A stretch of DNA of 64,000 nucleotides from Lewinellaceae bacterium (GCA_020636005.1 JACJYR010000002.1:992001-1056000); one strand, 5' to 3'. Shown: positions 41,201 to 50,415, numbered from the stretch's first letter. A program made the numbers and translations. The notes: generated by a model from the sequence alone, not told the origin.

Positions 41201-43287
41201 CCATTTTCAAAAGAAGGATCAAAAACGAGGGGATCGTTCTCATAGGCGTATAGTTTAGTGGCCAGCCCGCTGATGCGGTTCATGGTGACGGCGATGGGCT
41301 GTACCACGTTCGCAGCGGGCAGGTTGGCCTTCTGGTCAGCATAGATGCACCATTCAAAGCGGATGTCGGGGTGGTAGCGGCCAGTGGGTGCCACCCTTTT
41401 ATGGATAGACCTGAAGCCTGCTGTATTCAGTTTGGTCGAGGGAAAATCTTCGACCCATACAAGCCCGTTGGTGGTGTCGTAGCTGAAGCGGGTCAGTTTG
41501 CCCTGGTATTTTCCAACGATGTAAAACTTTCCCAGGGAGGTATTGTAAAACACAACGGCTGGTTTAATACCGTTCCAGGTAGCATTATCCAGTTTGCTCC
41601 AGGTTTTCGTAGAAAAGTCAAAATAGAAAAAAGAGTAGCTGTACCCTTCGTGGAAAACGAGCGCATTGTTGGCAGGATCAGTGGCCATGGAGCGCCGGTT
41701 GGGCTTGTCGTACGACCCGTGATCCACCTCTGCGCCAAGCCCTGTGGTGGTGTAACTGTTCACGACCGTGGCACCGTCCAAATCAACATAGGTGAGGCTG
41801 CCATCGTTTCTCACCCAAAAAAAATCGCCGGTGCGCAGGTCGGCATTCATGCCAAAAGTGATAGCCGAGTTGTCAAAGGGTGGATTGTTGGGCAAAGGCG
41901 GCAAAAAGGTAGTTGTACCGTTGGCAATCAGGCTGAACGACTGGTACGATATGCCTCGGGTATAGGTGACCAGGATATCGTCCCCAGAAGTACGTTTCAT
42001 ATCCGGCCGGTTGGAACCCCGAAAAGCACTCCCATCGGCCAATCGGTCGGCATAGGAAAATTCGGTATCGTCCAGATCGGCTTCGTAAAGCAGGAGGCCA
42101 CCCTGCATGTTGTGTACGCCCTCGAAAAGGATAAAATCATGGACGCCATCCGAAGCACCGTAGAGAAATGGCTCGTCCCAAGTGGCATCAATGTCCAGGG
42201 TATGGGCCACAAAGCTCCCGGCGCCGGTTTTTTTCAACAAAATCATTTGATCCCCTGCTGCTGCCAAGGGGTCGATGGCCAAAATATTGACCGAAGTGCC
42301 GTTGCTGAAAATAAAGGGGTTTATCAACCCGGTGGCCACAGGCTCTTCCATTGCGGATGCGCCGGTTTCATCAATTTCCTTGTACCAGAGTTGGCCCTCG
42401 GTGACCCATACAAAATGGCAGTCACCGTCCACATCGCATGTGGAGTGCATATCTTCCATCCCGGAAGGCTCTGTGTAAACCCCCACCCCGCTGGCCTCCA
42501 CGCCCAACAACTTCGAGGTGTGGCCATCGAAGATACCGATGGTATTGGCGGTGGGCGGATCCGTGGAATTGTACAGTTGCCAATGCCAGCCTGAATTGAC
42601 GGCAAAGGGGTTCCAGCGGGAAGTGAGCGGGTATTCTTTTCTTTGGCCGAAGCTCAGGTCAACGGTTGCCTGGTAGCCTACGGTGTCGTTTTTCACGTAA
42701 ACATTGTTCCAGACATCGTAGCCATCTGCCACGGTATTGGCATGGTGGCCTATGTACCTGCCTTTGTCCGGCGAAAGGCCATTCGATACATTTAGATCGT
42801 AGTTTATTTCATAATCACTTTCCTCGGTCACACAGCAGATTTTTTCCCCTTTCACCATGCGGAACGTCACGAAGTAATAACCGGGGCCGGCTGGTTCTGG
42901 AGGTGTGATCAGTGTAAGTGCGGGTTTATCAAAAGTATAGCTGACCTTGATAGCACAGGAATCGGTGGTCTCGTACAAAATATCTACGGACATGGTGAGT
43001 GGGGGCGTGGGGGATGTCAGATAGTTGGGGAAATCGCTTGAAAAGGTTCCATCCTTGTAAATGACAGCGCTTATCGGTGCAGGCACTAAGTTGGGAAGGC
43101 TGGCATTGAAGAGGGAAGGCTTGGGAATCCGGACTCCCAGGTAACCATTTTCCATTTCCAGGTGGGAACCTGCATCGTGAATGGCCACACGGGTGATATC
43201 CGTCAGTTGTCCAAACACAAGGGCTGGCACCATGAAAAATACCAGTGCGAAAAAGGTTGGAAAATTTTTTTGAGGAAAATGTATCAT
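38227..43287 (-). CDS. Giant secreted protein, paralogue of 31929-36881
   Basis: 1686 aa with the same plan: signal peptide (FFALVFFMVPALVFGQ), beta-rich N-half, helical middle, heparinase-like SDHRNDDRGTLSIYALGAPL near 1040 and the KVFLQGPYNTGTSLMND...YYVAVRHRNHLAI module. The tails differ. Here two near-identical repeats (SSVKMSGPFPSNNDYLKLLN, STVKMSGPFPSNNDYLKLLN), each preceded by an NxNxD-type calcium loop (NANGDS, DLNMDS), replace the other paralogue's tail. The last 330 bases are AT-rich, unlike the body. Transcribed toward the T9SS gene, 12 nt away. Substrate unknown. Confidence 0.7.
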   Translation of the reverse strand: MIHFPQKNFPTFFALVFFMVPALVFGQLTDITRVAIHDAGSHLEMENGYLGVRIPKPSLFNASLPNLVPAPISAVIYKDGTFSSDFPNYLTSPTPPLTMSVDILYETTDSCAIKVSYTFDKPALTLITPPEPAGPGYYFVTFRMVKGEKICCVTEESDYEINYDLNVSNGLSPDKGRYIGHHANTVADGYDVWNNVYVKNDTVGYQATVDLSFGQRKEYPLTSRWNPFAVNSGWHWQLYNSTDPPTANTIGIFDGHTSKLLGVEASGVGVYTEPSGMEDMHSTCDVDGDCHFVWVTEGQLWYKEIDETGASAMEEPVATGLINPFIFSNGTSVNILAIDPLAAAGDQMILLKKTGAGSFVAHTLDIDATWDEPFLYGASDGVHDFILFEGVHNMQGGLLLYEADLDDTEFSYADRLADGSAFRGSNRPDMKRTSGDDILVTYTRGISYQSFSLIANGTTTFLPPLPNNPPFDNSAITFGMNADLRTGDFFWVRNDGSLTYVDLDGATVVNSYTTTGLGAEVDHGSYDKPNRRSMATDPANNALVFHEGYSYSFFYFDFSTKTWSKLDNATWNGIKPAVVFYNTSLGKFYIVGKYQGKLTRFSYDTTNGLVWVEDFPSTKLNTAGFRSIHKRVAPTGRYHPDIRFEWCIYADQKANLPAANVVQPIAVTMNRISGLATKLYAYENDPLVFDPSFENGGLYITPADLQVIIQKVKTDLAFYNQMVAIDPTFKDVLDAWRDPTSAKTDELYNKITNWTTGLKDALTNGDGTNSFHYLYTTAANLMRRYSDQISAMMADTKLTTPQRASMKKAVALFARILWDDDFVPLFVEHGLSLGTPNMVQVYTAQRWYFALILHNDPEFEARALEVPSKLEEILATQLNADGVASGTPHYLQPPMDLVAFAGLQMRNAGVEDIFQSDNRLRLFSDFILHLLTPPSVRFSAGTKRKLIVFGDGTEESAAIFGLMGTGFADIDPALSKRLMYAYRNGAARGSDYGFVTMAVNHNLPDTSFLDIGNAHFPGYLSGFRAGVGTNHETSTMFINGDWYSDHRNDDRGTLSIYALGAPLSLNYGSFYQPSVRGAHMKSTPVLLSQFPDWNNTSWQPFELPNNTSWNSSHHNTFIAFKNSGYSSATFTRTETWTRKVYQFAPKDQIPIIIVKDAFSNPSTDYVYNFNFMAGGTVQTPNGAVTPPYKLWNQQSGPTQDPAASSTFNMAAGMRKFNFTGTTWQAHPAGGIDWEVYMPSDAANDATLTDWAHTFILNTESDEYEATNSNNPFLERQTILRVKGKEGFVTIIIPYFKGQKPTGLTVTRTGSTYFVNATDFDFETNLDYYTFQGGGKTLLTTFTDQFLSYGGASIEDGPMELEIRTDTVVARLHGHTGPREVSLPAGNWTPSRLTPEASYSAVTGKWTLNHSFTDSLQNSFSGGYTEYIFVKSVKVSPKVFLQGPYNTGTSLMNDNLRSGSYLPLTEPYSGLNFTQHNSGGKETTWQAVLDVTGNDAIVDWVFLELRDKNAPGMVLATRCALVQRDGDVVDTDGTSPVNFHSMPADDYYVAVRHRNHLAIRTASVVALNSSTTTVVDFTTSLSIAYKPPGHPNEAMAMLNGGKFGLWGGNANGDSSVKMSGPFPSNNDYLKLLNVLGGSTNSIIGTYSQQDLNMDSTVKMSGPFPSNNDYLKLLNILGGSTNNIFQAL

Positions 43288-43685
43288 TATTCCATTCGGT
43301 TTATGGCCATAGGTGAAATGTAACAGAGCAGCAGTTGGAATCTAAAAAGGGGAAGGTGTTAATTACTAAAGGAAACTAAACGTATCAACACAATGCAGGT
43401 TCAAAAATTCTTCAAACTATACAAGCCAGGGCATTAGATCAAGTGGTATCAAGCTTACAATCAGAAGCGATGAGGGCAGGGTATTAGGCAGTAGGGAATT
43501 TACCTGGCTTTTTACTGTGGCAAATGTAGGGATTAATATCTTTAAAAAAAAGAAGGAGAGGTCTTGGCAATTGCCTTCCTCTCCGCCGCTGCTTGATTTC
43601 TGGAAAAAATTTTGGAAAATCGGGATATTACAGCATGAAATTTAATGAAAAATTAATGGGGACTTTTTTAATGGGTGGGCTGTCC
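43288..43685. other. Intergenic region between the giant gene and DUF4290
   Basis: 398 bases. AT-rich, no gene or strong hairpin noticed. It contains upstream sequence for the giant gene (minus strand). Confidence 0.45.
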
Positions 43686-44384
43686 TTATTTTTTTCGCCG
43701 CCTTCCGCGGGACGGGCCCCTGCTCCCACCGCCCCTGTTGTTTGATTTTCCCTGGTTGGAATTCCTTCCACCGCCACCGCCGGTTCTTTGCTGCGGGCGG
43801 CTGCCCCGATCCCCCGTGTTCCTTCTGATACCTCCTCTTGACAAGTTGTCAAGCGACACGTCATCTATCATCTTCAATTTGCCTTTTGAGAGCGATTCAA
43901 GGTCGTCCAGAATGATGTCGTCGCTCACGTAGTGTTCCCTGTTCCAGGTTTTATAGGCCAGTTTCATGTAAGAGCCTATCACGTGGACGAACCCGTCCTT
44001 TTTCGGGCCATCTTCCATTGAAATAGCCCTTTCCACGAGTTTTTGCACGTTTTGGCCATAGTGCTTGAACTTGGTATCCTTCGATGGGTAAGGTACGCGC
44101 TCAGGCTTCTTGACCCTTGACTCAGGCGTAGGGATTTCGCCGCTGGGCGGCATGACGTCAAGGTCGTACTCGGCGATGCGGAAAACATGTTTCCACAGTT
44201 TGTCTCGATAATCTTCCAGGTTCCTGTTCTGGGGATGCATCTGCATCATCAGGGTTACTACCTGTTCGACAAAATGCTGCCGCTCGTCCCTGTTGGGGAT
44301 GTTCCTGGCATAGCGGATCATGTTTTGCACGTTCCGTCCGTATTCCGGGATAATGAGTTCTTCTTTATTTGAATTGTATTCCAT
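43686..44384 (-). CDS. DUF4290 protein with RGG-rich tail
   Basis: 232 aa. The N-terminal 150 residues (MEYNSNKEELIIPEYGRNVQNMIRYA...KLWKHVFRIAEYDLDV) match DUF4290, a Bacteroidota-specific family. The last 40 residues are Gly/Arg/Asn-rich (TGGGGGRNSNQGKSNNRGGG, then RGRRRKK), like RNA-binding RGG tails. Cytoplasmic. The function of the family is not known to me; an RNA-associated role is inferred from the tail only. Repeat copy G lies 11 bases upstream of the start. Confidence 0.85.
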   Translation of the reverse strand: MEYNSNKEELIIPEYGRNVQNMIRYARNIPNRDERQHFVEQVVTLMMQMHPQNRNLEDYRDKLWKHVFRIAEYDLDVMPPSGEIPTPESRVKKPERVPYPSKDTKFKHYGQNVQKLVERAISMEDGPKKDGFVHVIGSYMKLAYKTWNREHYVSDDIILDDLESLSKGKLKMIDDVSLDNLSRGGIRRNTGDRGSRPQQRTGGGGGRNSNQGKSNNRGGGSRGPSRGRRRKK

Positions 44385-44394
44385 GAATTTAAAA

Positions 44395-44497
44395 TTAGGA
44401 TCGAAGGAAAAATAAAATGACTATTTTATTTTTAAAAAACCCTTCCAGTGCTGGGGTTTCAACATCAAAATAGGGAAGTTATTTTTTCATCGTTACT
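44395..44497 (-). repeat. Dispersed hairpin repeat, copy G (different hairpin)
   Basis: Reverse-oriented copy. The outer parts match the family, but the terminal hairpin aataatcccgat/atcgggattatt is replaced by an AT-only stem (aaataaaa-tgac-tattttattt). The stem is kept while its sequence has changed. Directly upstream of the DUF4290 gene. Confidence 0.8.
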
Positions 44498-44617
44498 TAA
44501 AAGAATAAAGTTTAAAAGCAAAAGTATAAATAGCGAAGGATGATTGGAAGTAAGGGAACAAATGAAAAAACAGGCTACCGGCTTTTTCCCTTGAACTTTG
44601 TACTTTTTCCCTAAAAA

Positions 44618-46456
44618 TTACTCAACGGTAACCGACTTGGCAAGGTTGCGTGGCTGATCCACATTGCAGCCCCGCATGACGGCGATATGGTAAGACAGCA
44701 ATTGCAGGGGGATGACCGATAGCAAAGGGGTAAAAGGTTCTGCTGTTTCGGGTATTTCAATGGTGTAATCGGCTATTTTGCTGATTTCATCGTCCCCTTC
44801 CGTCACAATGGCCAGCACCATTCCTTTCCTGGCCTTAACTTCCTGTATGTTGGAAATTATCTTGTCGTTCAGGCTTTTGTTGGTGGCGATGATGATAACG
44901 GGCATGTTCTCGTCAATCAGGGCGATGGGGCCATGTTTCATTTCGGCGGCAGGATAGCCTTCGGCATGGATGTAGGAAATTTCTTTCAATTTCAGCGCAC
45001 CTTCCAGCGCCACCGGAAAATTGTAGCCACGGCCCAAATACAGCGCATTGGTCGAATGCTTGATTTCGCCCGCAATATATTTGATCTTTTCGTTGCTGGC
45101 GAGCATTTGCTCTACCTTTCCCGGAATGGCCTCCAGTTCTTTAAGCAAAGTCAAAAAATATTCATCGGAAATAGTGCCTCTTTCCCTTCCAATTTGCAGT
45201 GCCATCAAGGTCAGGAGCGTCACTTGGCCGGTGAATGCTTTCGTGGACGCCACACCAATTTCCGGACCTGCGTGAATATAGGAACCCGCATCCGTCAGAC
45301 GGGCAATGGAAGACCCCACCGCATTAACGATGCCGTACAGGAATGCCCCGTTTTGTTTCGCCAATTCCAGGGCGGCATAAGTGTCAGCTGTTTCGCCAGA
45401 CTGTGAAATGGCGATGACCACGTCCCGGTTTGTAATGACCGGGTTGCGGTACCGGAACTCCGAGGCATACTCCACCTCCACCGGTATCCGGGCCAGGTCT
45501 TCAAAGAGGTATTCCGCTATCAAGCCTGCGTGCCACGAAGTGCCGCAACCAAGGATGATAAAGCGTTCAGCAGATTTTATCAGCTCAACATGGTCGTCCA
45601 TGCCGCCCAGGCGCACCCAGCCTTCTTTGGCGTTCAGCCTGCCCCGCATGGCATCTGCTATCGTCGTTGGCTGTTCGTTGATCTCTTTGAGCATGAAGTA
45701 GTCGTAGCCGCCTTTTTCCATGCGCCCAATTTCCATGTTCAGTTCCTGGACGAAAGGTGTGTGCAGCACATTATCAATACTGCGCACTTCGTATTCCCCG
45801 CTGCGCTTCACAACGGCAATCTGCTCGTCGTCAAGGTAGATGACTTTTTTAGTGTGTTCCACAATTGGGGTGCCGTCGGATGCCATGAAAAAGCCGTCAT
45901 CGCCTATGCCAATGACAAGGGGGCTTGCCTTTCTGGCACCTACCAGTTTGTCGGGGTCTTCCCGGTCCATGACGACAATGGCATAAGCTCCGACAACGTT
46001 GGTCAGTGCCTCCCTGACGGCCTCCTCGATGGGCAGGTTGTCCCGTTTTTGAACCTCTTCTATCAGGTGTACCAATACCTCCGTGTCCGTTTCAGTGGCG
46101 AACACATGGCCTTCTTTTTCCAGGGCTTTTTTTATCAGGGAATAATTTTCAATGATCCCGTTGTGAACGAGGGTCAGCCGGCCATTTCCCGAAACGTGGG
46201 GGTGGGCGTTGACATCGTCCGGCTTGCCATGAGTGGCCCAGCGTGTATGGCCGATGCCGGATGTACCCGAGGTGTTTTTGCCCTGGGTGTAGTCAATCAA
46301 CTCTTTGACCTTGCCTTTTTTCTTGAAAATATTGAGGCTGCCGTTTTGAAGGGCAATGCCGGCGCTGTCGTACCCGCGGTACTCCAGCCTTTTAAGTCCG
46401 TTGATAATGATGGGGTAAGCATCTTGTTCACCGATGTAAGCAACTATTCCGCACAT
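44618..46456 (-). CDS. glmS: Glutamine-fructose-6-phosphate aminotransferase (isomerizing)
   Basis: 612 aa, full length. Makes glucosamine-6-phosphate from fructose-6-phosphate and glutamine, the entry to amino-sugar and cell-wall synthesis. N-terminal Ntn-type glutaminase with Cys2 (MCGIVAYIG), GIGHTRWATHGKPDDVNAHPH and DTEVLVHLIEE. Two SIS domains follow (ILGCGTSWHAGLIAEY, ISQSGETADTYAALELAK; LGRGYNFPVALEGALKLKEISYIHAEGYPAAEMKHGPIALID). It ends in the conserved NLAKSVTVE. No riboswitch-like leader is evident. Confidence 0.97.
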   Translation of the reverse strand: MCGIVAYIGEQDAYPIIINGLKRLEYRGYDSAGIALQNGSLNIFKKKGKVKELIDYTQGKNTSGTSGIGHTRWATHGKPDDVNAHPHVSGNGRLTLVHNGIIENYSLIKKALEKEGHVFATETDTEVLVHLIEEVQKRDNLPIEEAVREALTNVVGAYAIVVMDREDPDKLVGARKASPLVIGIGDDGFFMASDGTPIVEHTKKVIYLDDEQIAVVKRSGEYEVRSIDNVLHTPFVQELNMEIGRMEKGGYDYFMLKEINEQPTTIADAMRGRLNAKEGWVRLGGMDDHVELIKSAERFIILGCGTSWHAGLIAEYLFEDLARIPVEVEYASEFRYRNPVITNRDVVIAISQSGETADTYAALELAKQNGAFLYGIVNAVGSSIARLTDAGSYIHAGPEIGVASTKAFTGQVTLLTLMALQIGRERGTISDEYFLTLLKELEAIPGKVEQMLASNEKIKYIAGEIKHSTNALYLGRGYNFPVALEGALKLKEISYIHAEGYPAAEMKHGPIALIDENMPVIIIATNKSLNDKIISNIQEVKARKGMVLAIVTEGDDEISKIADYTIEIPETAEPFTPLLSVIPLQLLSYHIAVMRGCNVDQPRNLAKSVTVE

Positions 46457-46556
46457 GATTCAATTGGGTGTTTGATGAGTAGATTAGATATTGAAAATTT
46501 TGTTTCTTATGGGCAAAAAAATGCCGGATGAAGGACGGCAGGGTTTAGTTCCCGAA

Positions 46557-47924
46557 TCAATAACGGGAAAAACTCAGCCTAAGTTTTGGCCTCAATGCCG
46601 GATCAAAGTAACGGGTGCCCGCCAAAACTACCCTGGAGGCTTTTTCCGGGCGAAGGCTCACATTAAGGATCATCGTATTAGAGGCTGTCCCTTTTAATAT
46701 CTTTTGCATGTGGGAGGAAATATTAATCCTGTATTTGTTGTCTGTATTGGGGTAACCACCGTACACACGGTTAAAGTCAGTGGTGTTTTGTGCCAGCGTA
46801 TAATCACTGATGATGGTTTGGGTAGTATCATCAACCATTTCAGAGACGGCGATGCGATCGGCGGGTTTATAGGGATCGTCTGAGGTAAGGTCCAGGATAG
46901 AGAACTCCAGTTCCGCTTTGTTGACTAACAGGTTCTTCAAATCCTGGGCGTAGGGCACTTCTATTACCAAATTGATGCCGTTCATGCCCCGAACGAAAAA
47001 TAAACTGTCGTTGGCCGCCCCGTTCACCGGTAGATATTTTTCGACTACCGTGCCCGTATAATCCTCGGTGAAATTAGCGGTGACCACGTCCCCAATCAGG
47101 ATGGGGAACAAATACTCTCCCAATGTGCCACTGCTGGAATGGTAGTACACCCTCAGCCCCGTGAACGAATTCCTCATCCTGAAGCTAACTATCCCCCCCA
47201 TGTCACCTTGGGGGGCAGGTTTCAGGAAAAAGCCCTTGAACAAGGCCTCAAAAGAGTCTTGCCGGGTGAAATAGGTGGAGTCTGCCGCATTTAGTTTTTC
47301 CTGAAAGGCAGCCCCCATTTTGATGCGCAGGTGCGGAGGGGTCTGGATGGTGGAATCGGTGGTGCCCGGCACCAGGATTTTCAACGAATCTTCCACGTTC
47401 GGCACAAAATCTACCGCCGAGCCGATGGGATCGGGGAAGACCTCGTATGTTTGGTTGGAATAAGCAAAGTTGCTGGCGACAAGGCCTTCTTTAAGCTCGA
47501 ACACATCAATGCGCTGCTGTTTGTCCAGGTTACCGTACGATCTATCGGCATTGTAGGGCAACAGCAACACAACAGAGTCGATGACATAACCCTGGCTGGC
47601 GAACCGTGGGAATATCGGACTCGTCCCGGAAACTGCCAACGAAATTTGCGAGTAGATACTGGCACTGGCCCTGCCAAAAACAGGATCGATAAAATCTCCG
47701 CACAGGAAATTTTCATATTGGGAGGTGGTGGAAGAAGAAAAATAAACCAGCACCGAATCTTGCTTTGCGATATGGCCGAGCAAGGTAACAGTGTCCGTAA
47801 AACCAATATCCAAGGCATCGCTCTCTACCAAATCGGAGCCGATGGCGGTAGGATCGTTGCAGGAAAAAAGGGCGGACAAGGCTATTGCCAGCACCAAAAG
47901 CACCACAGGGAAAAAATGTCTCAT
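46557..47924 (-). CDS. DUF4270 outer-membrane lipoprotein
   Basis: 455 aa. Signal peptide with lipobox ALFSC; the mature protein begins CNDPTAIGSDLVESDALDIGF, a DUF4270 hallmark. Beta-rich throughout, ending LAGTRYFDPALRPKLRLSFSRY. DUF4270 is a Bacteroidota family often encoded beside glycogen synthase, as here (glgA is the next gene upstream). Function unknown. Confidence 0.88.
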   Translation of the reverse strand: MRHFFPVVLLVLAIALSALFSCNDPTAIGSDLVESDALDIGFTDTVTLLGHIAKQDSVLVYFSSSTTSQYENFLCGDFIDPVFGRASASIYSQISLAVSGTSPIFPRFASQGYVIDSVVLLLPYNADRSYGNLDKQQRIDVFELKEGLVASNFAYSNQTYEVFPDPIGSAVDFVPNVEDSLKILVPGTTDSTIQTPPHLRIKMGAAFQEKLNAADSTYFTRQDSFEALFKGFFLKPAPQGDMGGIVSFRMRNSFTGLRVYYHSSSGTLGEYLFPILIGDVVTANFTEDYTGTVVEKYLPVNGAANDSLFFVRGMNGINLVIEVPYAQDLKNLLVNKAELEFSILDLTSDDPYKPADRIAVSEMVDDTTQTIISDYTLAQNTTDFNRVYGGYPNTDNKYRINISSHMQKILKGTASNTMILNVSLRPEKASRVVLAGTRYFDPALRPKLRLSFSRY

Positions 47925-48120
47925 TCGTACTTTTCTAAGTGAATTGTTAACCGGAAAAATTGTCTCTGGACAAGAGTGTTAAAGAAAAGGCAGGTCGGTT
48001 GTATCCTGAAACGGAGGCGGGAAAAAGGCTGGGCTTGAAACTCATCTGAATGCAGCATCACGGCCCAGCCGTTCACCCAATTTCTATTGTTCAGTAAATC
48101 CGGAAAAATAAATGATACAA

Positions 48121-48197
48121 GTTATTTTTAAAAAGCACCTTCCATAAAAGGATGTCTCAAATTAAAATGTTCATTCTATTTTTCCTTCGGATGCTTA
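48121..48197 (-). repeat. Dispersed hairpin repeat, copy H (diverged, no hairpin)
   Basis: gttatttttaaaaagcaccttccat...caaattaaaatg...tatttttccttcggatgctta aligns to the left two thirds of the family, but the terminal hairpin is missing. Its end carries the right-end sequence (ccttcg) in place of the usual left end. It overlaps the glgA stop codon by three bases. Confidence 0.6.
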
Positions 48198-49019
48198 TTG
48201 CTCAACGGCTTCCTCCAACAGGGAATTGTAAAAATCAAGATAAACGGCCGGCAGTTCGTCGTCGTTTTGGTATTCTAGCACTGGTTTATCATTGTCTTTA
48301 AACAATTTCTCGATGGGATCGGACAGATGCTCGCTCCCCCTGATGATGGCATCGGAATAGGCGAACGCCCCCTGGTGGAGATTGATGCCTTTTCCGTTCA
48401 TATAGGCGCCCAAATCTTCTTCCTCCAGGTTGTTGATGGAGGCTTTGGTCAAAAAATCGTTGGAGAAGGAATCCTCCAGGGAATTGTCATAGACAGAGTA
48501 AACGATTTTTGAGTTTTGAAAGAGCGGCTCTGTTTTATAGGCTTCCCGGATGTAAAGCGGGATAAGGCTCGTCATCCAGCCGTGGCAGTGGATGATGTCG
48601 GGCGGCCAACCAAATTTGCGCACCGTTTCAATGACGCCCTTGCAGAAAAACACCATCCTGTCGGCGTTGTCGTCGAAGGGTTTGCCGTTGTCGTCAGCGA
48701 AGACGGATTTGCGCTTGAAAAAATCATCATTGTCCAGGAAGTAAACCTGCATCCTGGCGCCGGGTAGGGAAGCAACCTTGATGATGAGCGGGAAGTCATC
48801 GTCGTCCACGATGATGTTCATCCCTGAAAGCCTGACTACCTCGTGCAACCGGTGCCTGCGTTCGTTGATGGTGCCGTAGCGTGGCATCAGCACCCTTATC
48901 TCCATACCATTTGACTGGGCATATTCTGGAAGTTTCCTCACCACATCGGAAATCTCGGAAATGGCTGTGTAGGGCTGCATTTCCTGGGTCACAAACAAAA
49001 CTTTTGTCTTTTCAGTCAT
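48195..49019 (-). CDS. glgA: Glycogen/starch synthase, GT5 catalytic domain only
   Basis: 274 aa from the ATG at 49019 (MTEKTKVLFVTQEMQPYTAISEISDVVRKLPEY); an upstream GTG would add three residues. It matches the N-terminal Rossmann half of glycogen synthase (PRYGTINERRHRLHEVVRLSG, DIIHCHGWMTSLIPLYIR, KIVYSVYDNSLED). The C-terminal GT1-like half is absent, as in the short Bacteroidota homologues next to panC. The usual KxGGL ADP-glucose loop is replaced by YTAISEISDV. Whether it makes glycogen alone is doubtful; the symbol is by homology. Confidence 0.8.
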   Translation of the reverse strand: MTEKTKVLFVTQEMQPYTAISEISDVVRKLPEYAQSNGMEIRVLMPRYGTINERRHRLHEVVRLSGMNIIVDDDDFPLIIKVASLPGARMQVYFLDNDDFFKRKSVFADDNGKPFDDNADRMVFFCKGVIETVRKFGWPPDIIHCHGWMTSLIPLYIREAYKTEPLFQNSKIVYSVYDNSLEDSFSNDFLTKASINNLEEEDLGAYMNGKGINLHQGAFAYSDAIIRGSEHLSDPIEKLFKDNDKPVLEYQNDDELPAVYLDFYNSLLEEAVEQ

Positions 49020-49469
49020 ATTCAACACAGTTAATTAGAAAAAAAATGAAATGCCTCTCAAAGAACGGCCCGCAAAGATACTAAAAAAAAGGGGTGATTA
49101 TTTAATGCTTTGGCCTGAATTAATTTGGCGGACAGGGCCGTTCCCTTCGTATTTACCGCCTTTTCAGGTACTTTCGTTACCGTTCATCCTACGCCTGCCA
49201 ATTTCAAAAACGCCCATTTCGGGCGATTGGTTTACCTTCGGCCCGCCGATTCCCCCATCCGGTTCCTGCCCGTTTTGGCCGCCCTTTTTACGGTTGGCCA
49301 AAACGGACAACAAGCATGAAAAGCCTTGTACCGGCCAATTTTCAAAGCTCTGTGTTTCTGAGCAAAAAAAATCCATTGCTAACCAACGTATTGAATCACG
49401 AAAATACCGAAATACGCAACCACCTGATTTTATAACACCTTTCGGTGAGCGCTACAATCTTGAACTTAT
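49020..49469. other. Intergenic region between divergent glgA and panC
   Basis: 450 bases. Open frames here look non-coding (Pro/Phe/Lys-rich translation). The panC start is preceded by cgctacaatcttgaact, a weak -7-like match. No hairpin or repeat noticed. Confidence 0.45.
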
Positions 49470-50321
49470 ATGCTTTTATTTAAAAAAAACAAAGACTTGG
49501 CCCTGGAGTTGGCCCTTCACAAAGCAGAGGGCAAAACTGTAGGTTTCGTGCCGACGATGGGCGCCCTTCACGAAGGCCACCTTTCCCTGATCCGGCGGGC
49601 AAAAAAAGAAACAGATGTCGTTGTGTGCAGCATCTTCATCAACCCCAGCCAGTTTAACGACGCTTCCGATCTGGAAAAATACCCCCGCACCCCGGCACAA
49701 GACACAGCCCTTCTGCTCGACGTGGGCTGCGATATCCTTTACATGCCAGCCGTGGAGGAAGTTTACCCGCCGCTTTTAAAACTACCCGCCCCGCCCGACC
49801 TTGGCTATCTGGCAAAACCCATGGAAGGCGCCCACCGGCCAGGCCATTTTGAAGGGATGGCCCAGGTAGTCAGGCGCTTGCTGGATATTGTAAACCCGGA
49901 GAAGCTTTTCATGGGCCAAAAGGATTTCCAACAGTTTACCATCGTCCGGCACATGCTGTACCAACTAAAATCTAAAGTAGAAATCGTCCTGTGCCCCATC
50001 GTGCGCGAGGCCGACGGCCTGGCCATGAGCAGCCGCAACGTCCGCCTGACCCCCGAACAGCGCCAGCTCGCCCCGCTCATTTTCAAAATATTGTCGGGAG
50101 CCAAAGAAAAAGTCCATTCCCATTTCCCAAAAGACATCATGCGGGAAGCCCTGGAGCAACTGAGCGTTCATGGCATGGTACCTGAATACTTCGACATCGT
50201 GGATGGCCATAGCCTGGAACCGCTCGACCTGTTCGAGGACACTGACTACGCAGTAGCCTGCACGGCGGTCAACCTGGGCGGTATCCGGCTGATCGACAAC
50301 CTGATCCTGAAAGGCGGATAA
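49470..50321 (+). CDS. panC: Pantothenate synthetase
   Basis: 283 aa. Joins pantoate and beta-alanine with ATP to make pantothenate (coenzyme A pathway). Signature VGFVPTMGALHEGHLSLIRRAK (about 24-45, HxGH site), SIFINPSQFNDASDLEKYPRT, the KDFQQFTIVRHM segment and READGLAMSSRNVRLTPEQR. ATG at 49470. panD is not adjacent. Confidence 0.96.
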   Translation: MLLFKKNKDLALELALHKAEGKTVGFVPTMGALHEGHLSLIRRAKKETDVVVCSIFINPSQFNDASDLEKYPRTPAQDTALLLDVGCDILYMPAVEEVYPPLLKLPAPPDLGYLAKPMEGAHRPGHFEGMAQVVRRLLDIVNPEKLFMGQKDFQQFTIVRHMLYQLKSKVEIVLCPIVREADGLAMSSRNVRLTPEQRQLAPLIFKILSGAKEKVHSHFPKDIMREALEQLSVHGMVPEYFDIVDGHSLEPLDLFEDTDYAVACTAVNLGGIRLIDNLILKGG

Positions 50322-50325
50322 AAGG

Positions 50326-50415
50326 AGACTATTCAGAGAAGTGTGTTTTTGAAAAAAACACACTCTCACAATCAATCACTTGTGAGAAAATGACACAGTT
50401 TTTTGAACAACCTCG
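50326..50415. repeat. 90-bp two-hairpin repeat, copy 2
   Basis: Near-identical to 15277-15365, starting 4 nt after the panC stop. Hairpins gtgtttttg/aaaaaaacac and CTCACA...TGTGAG; the first could act as a weak terminator for panC. Its right end abuts an orphan T9SS sorting-domain fragment. Confidence 0.82.

Noticed and set aside
35706..41253. Long plus-strand frames over both giant paralogues (for example 35706-36836 and 39946-41253)
   Set aside because: They occur at equivalent positions in the paralogues because the genes are duplicates, not because the antisense is coding. No domains are visible.
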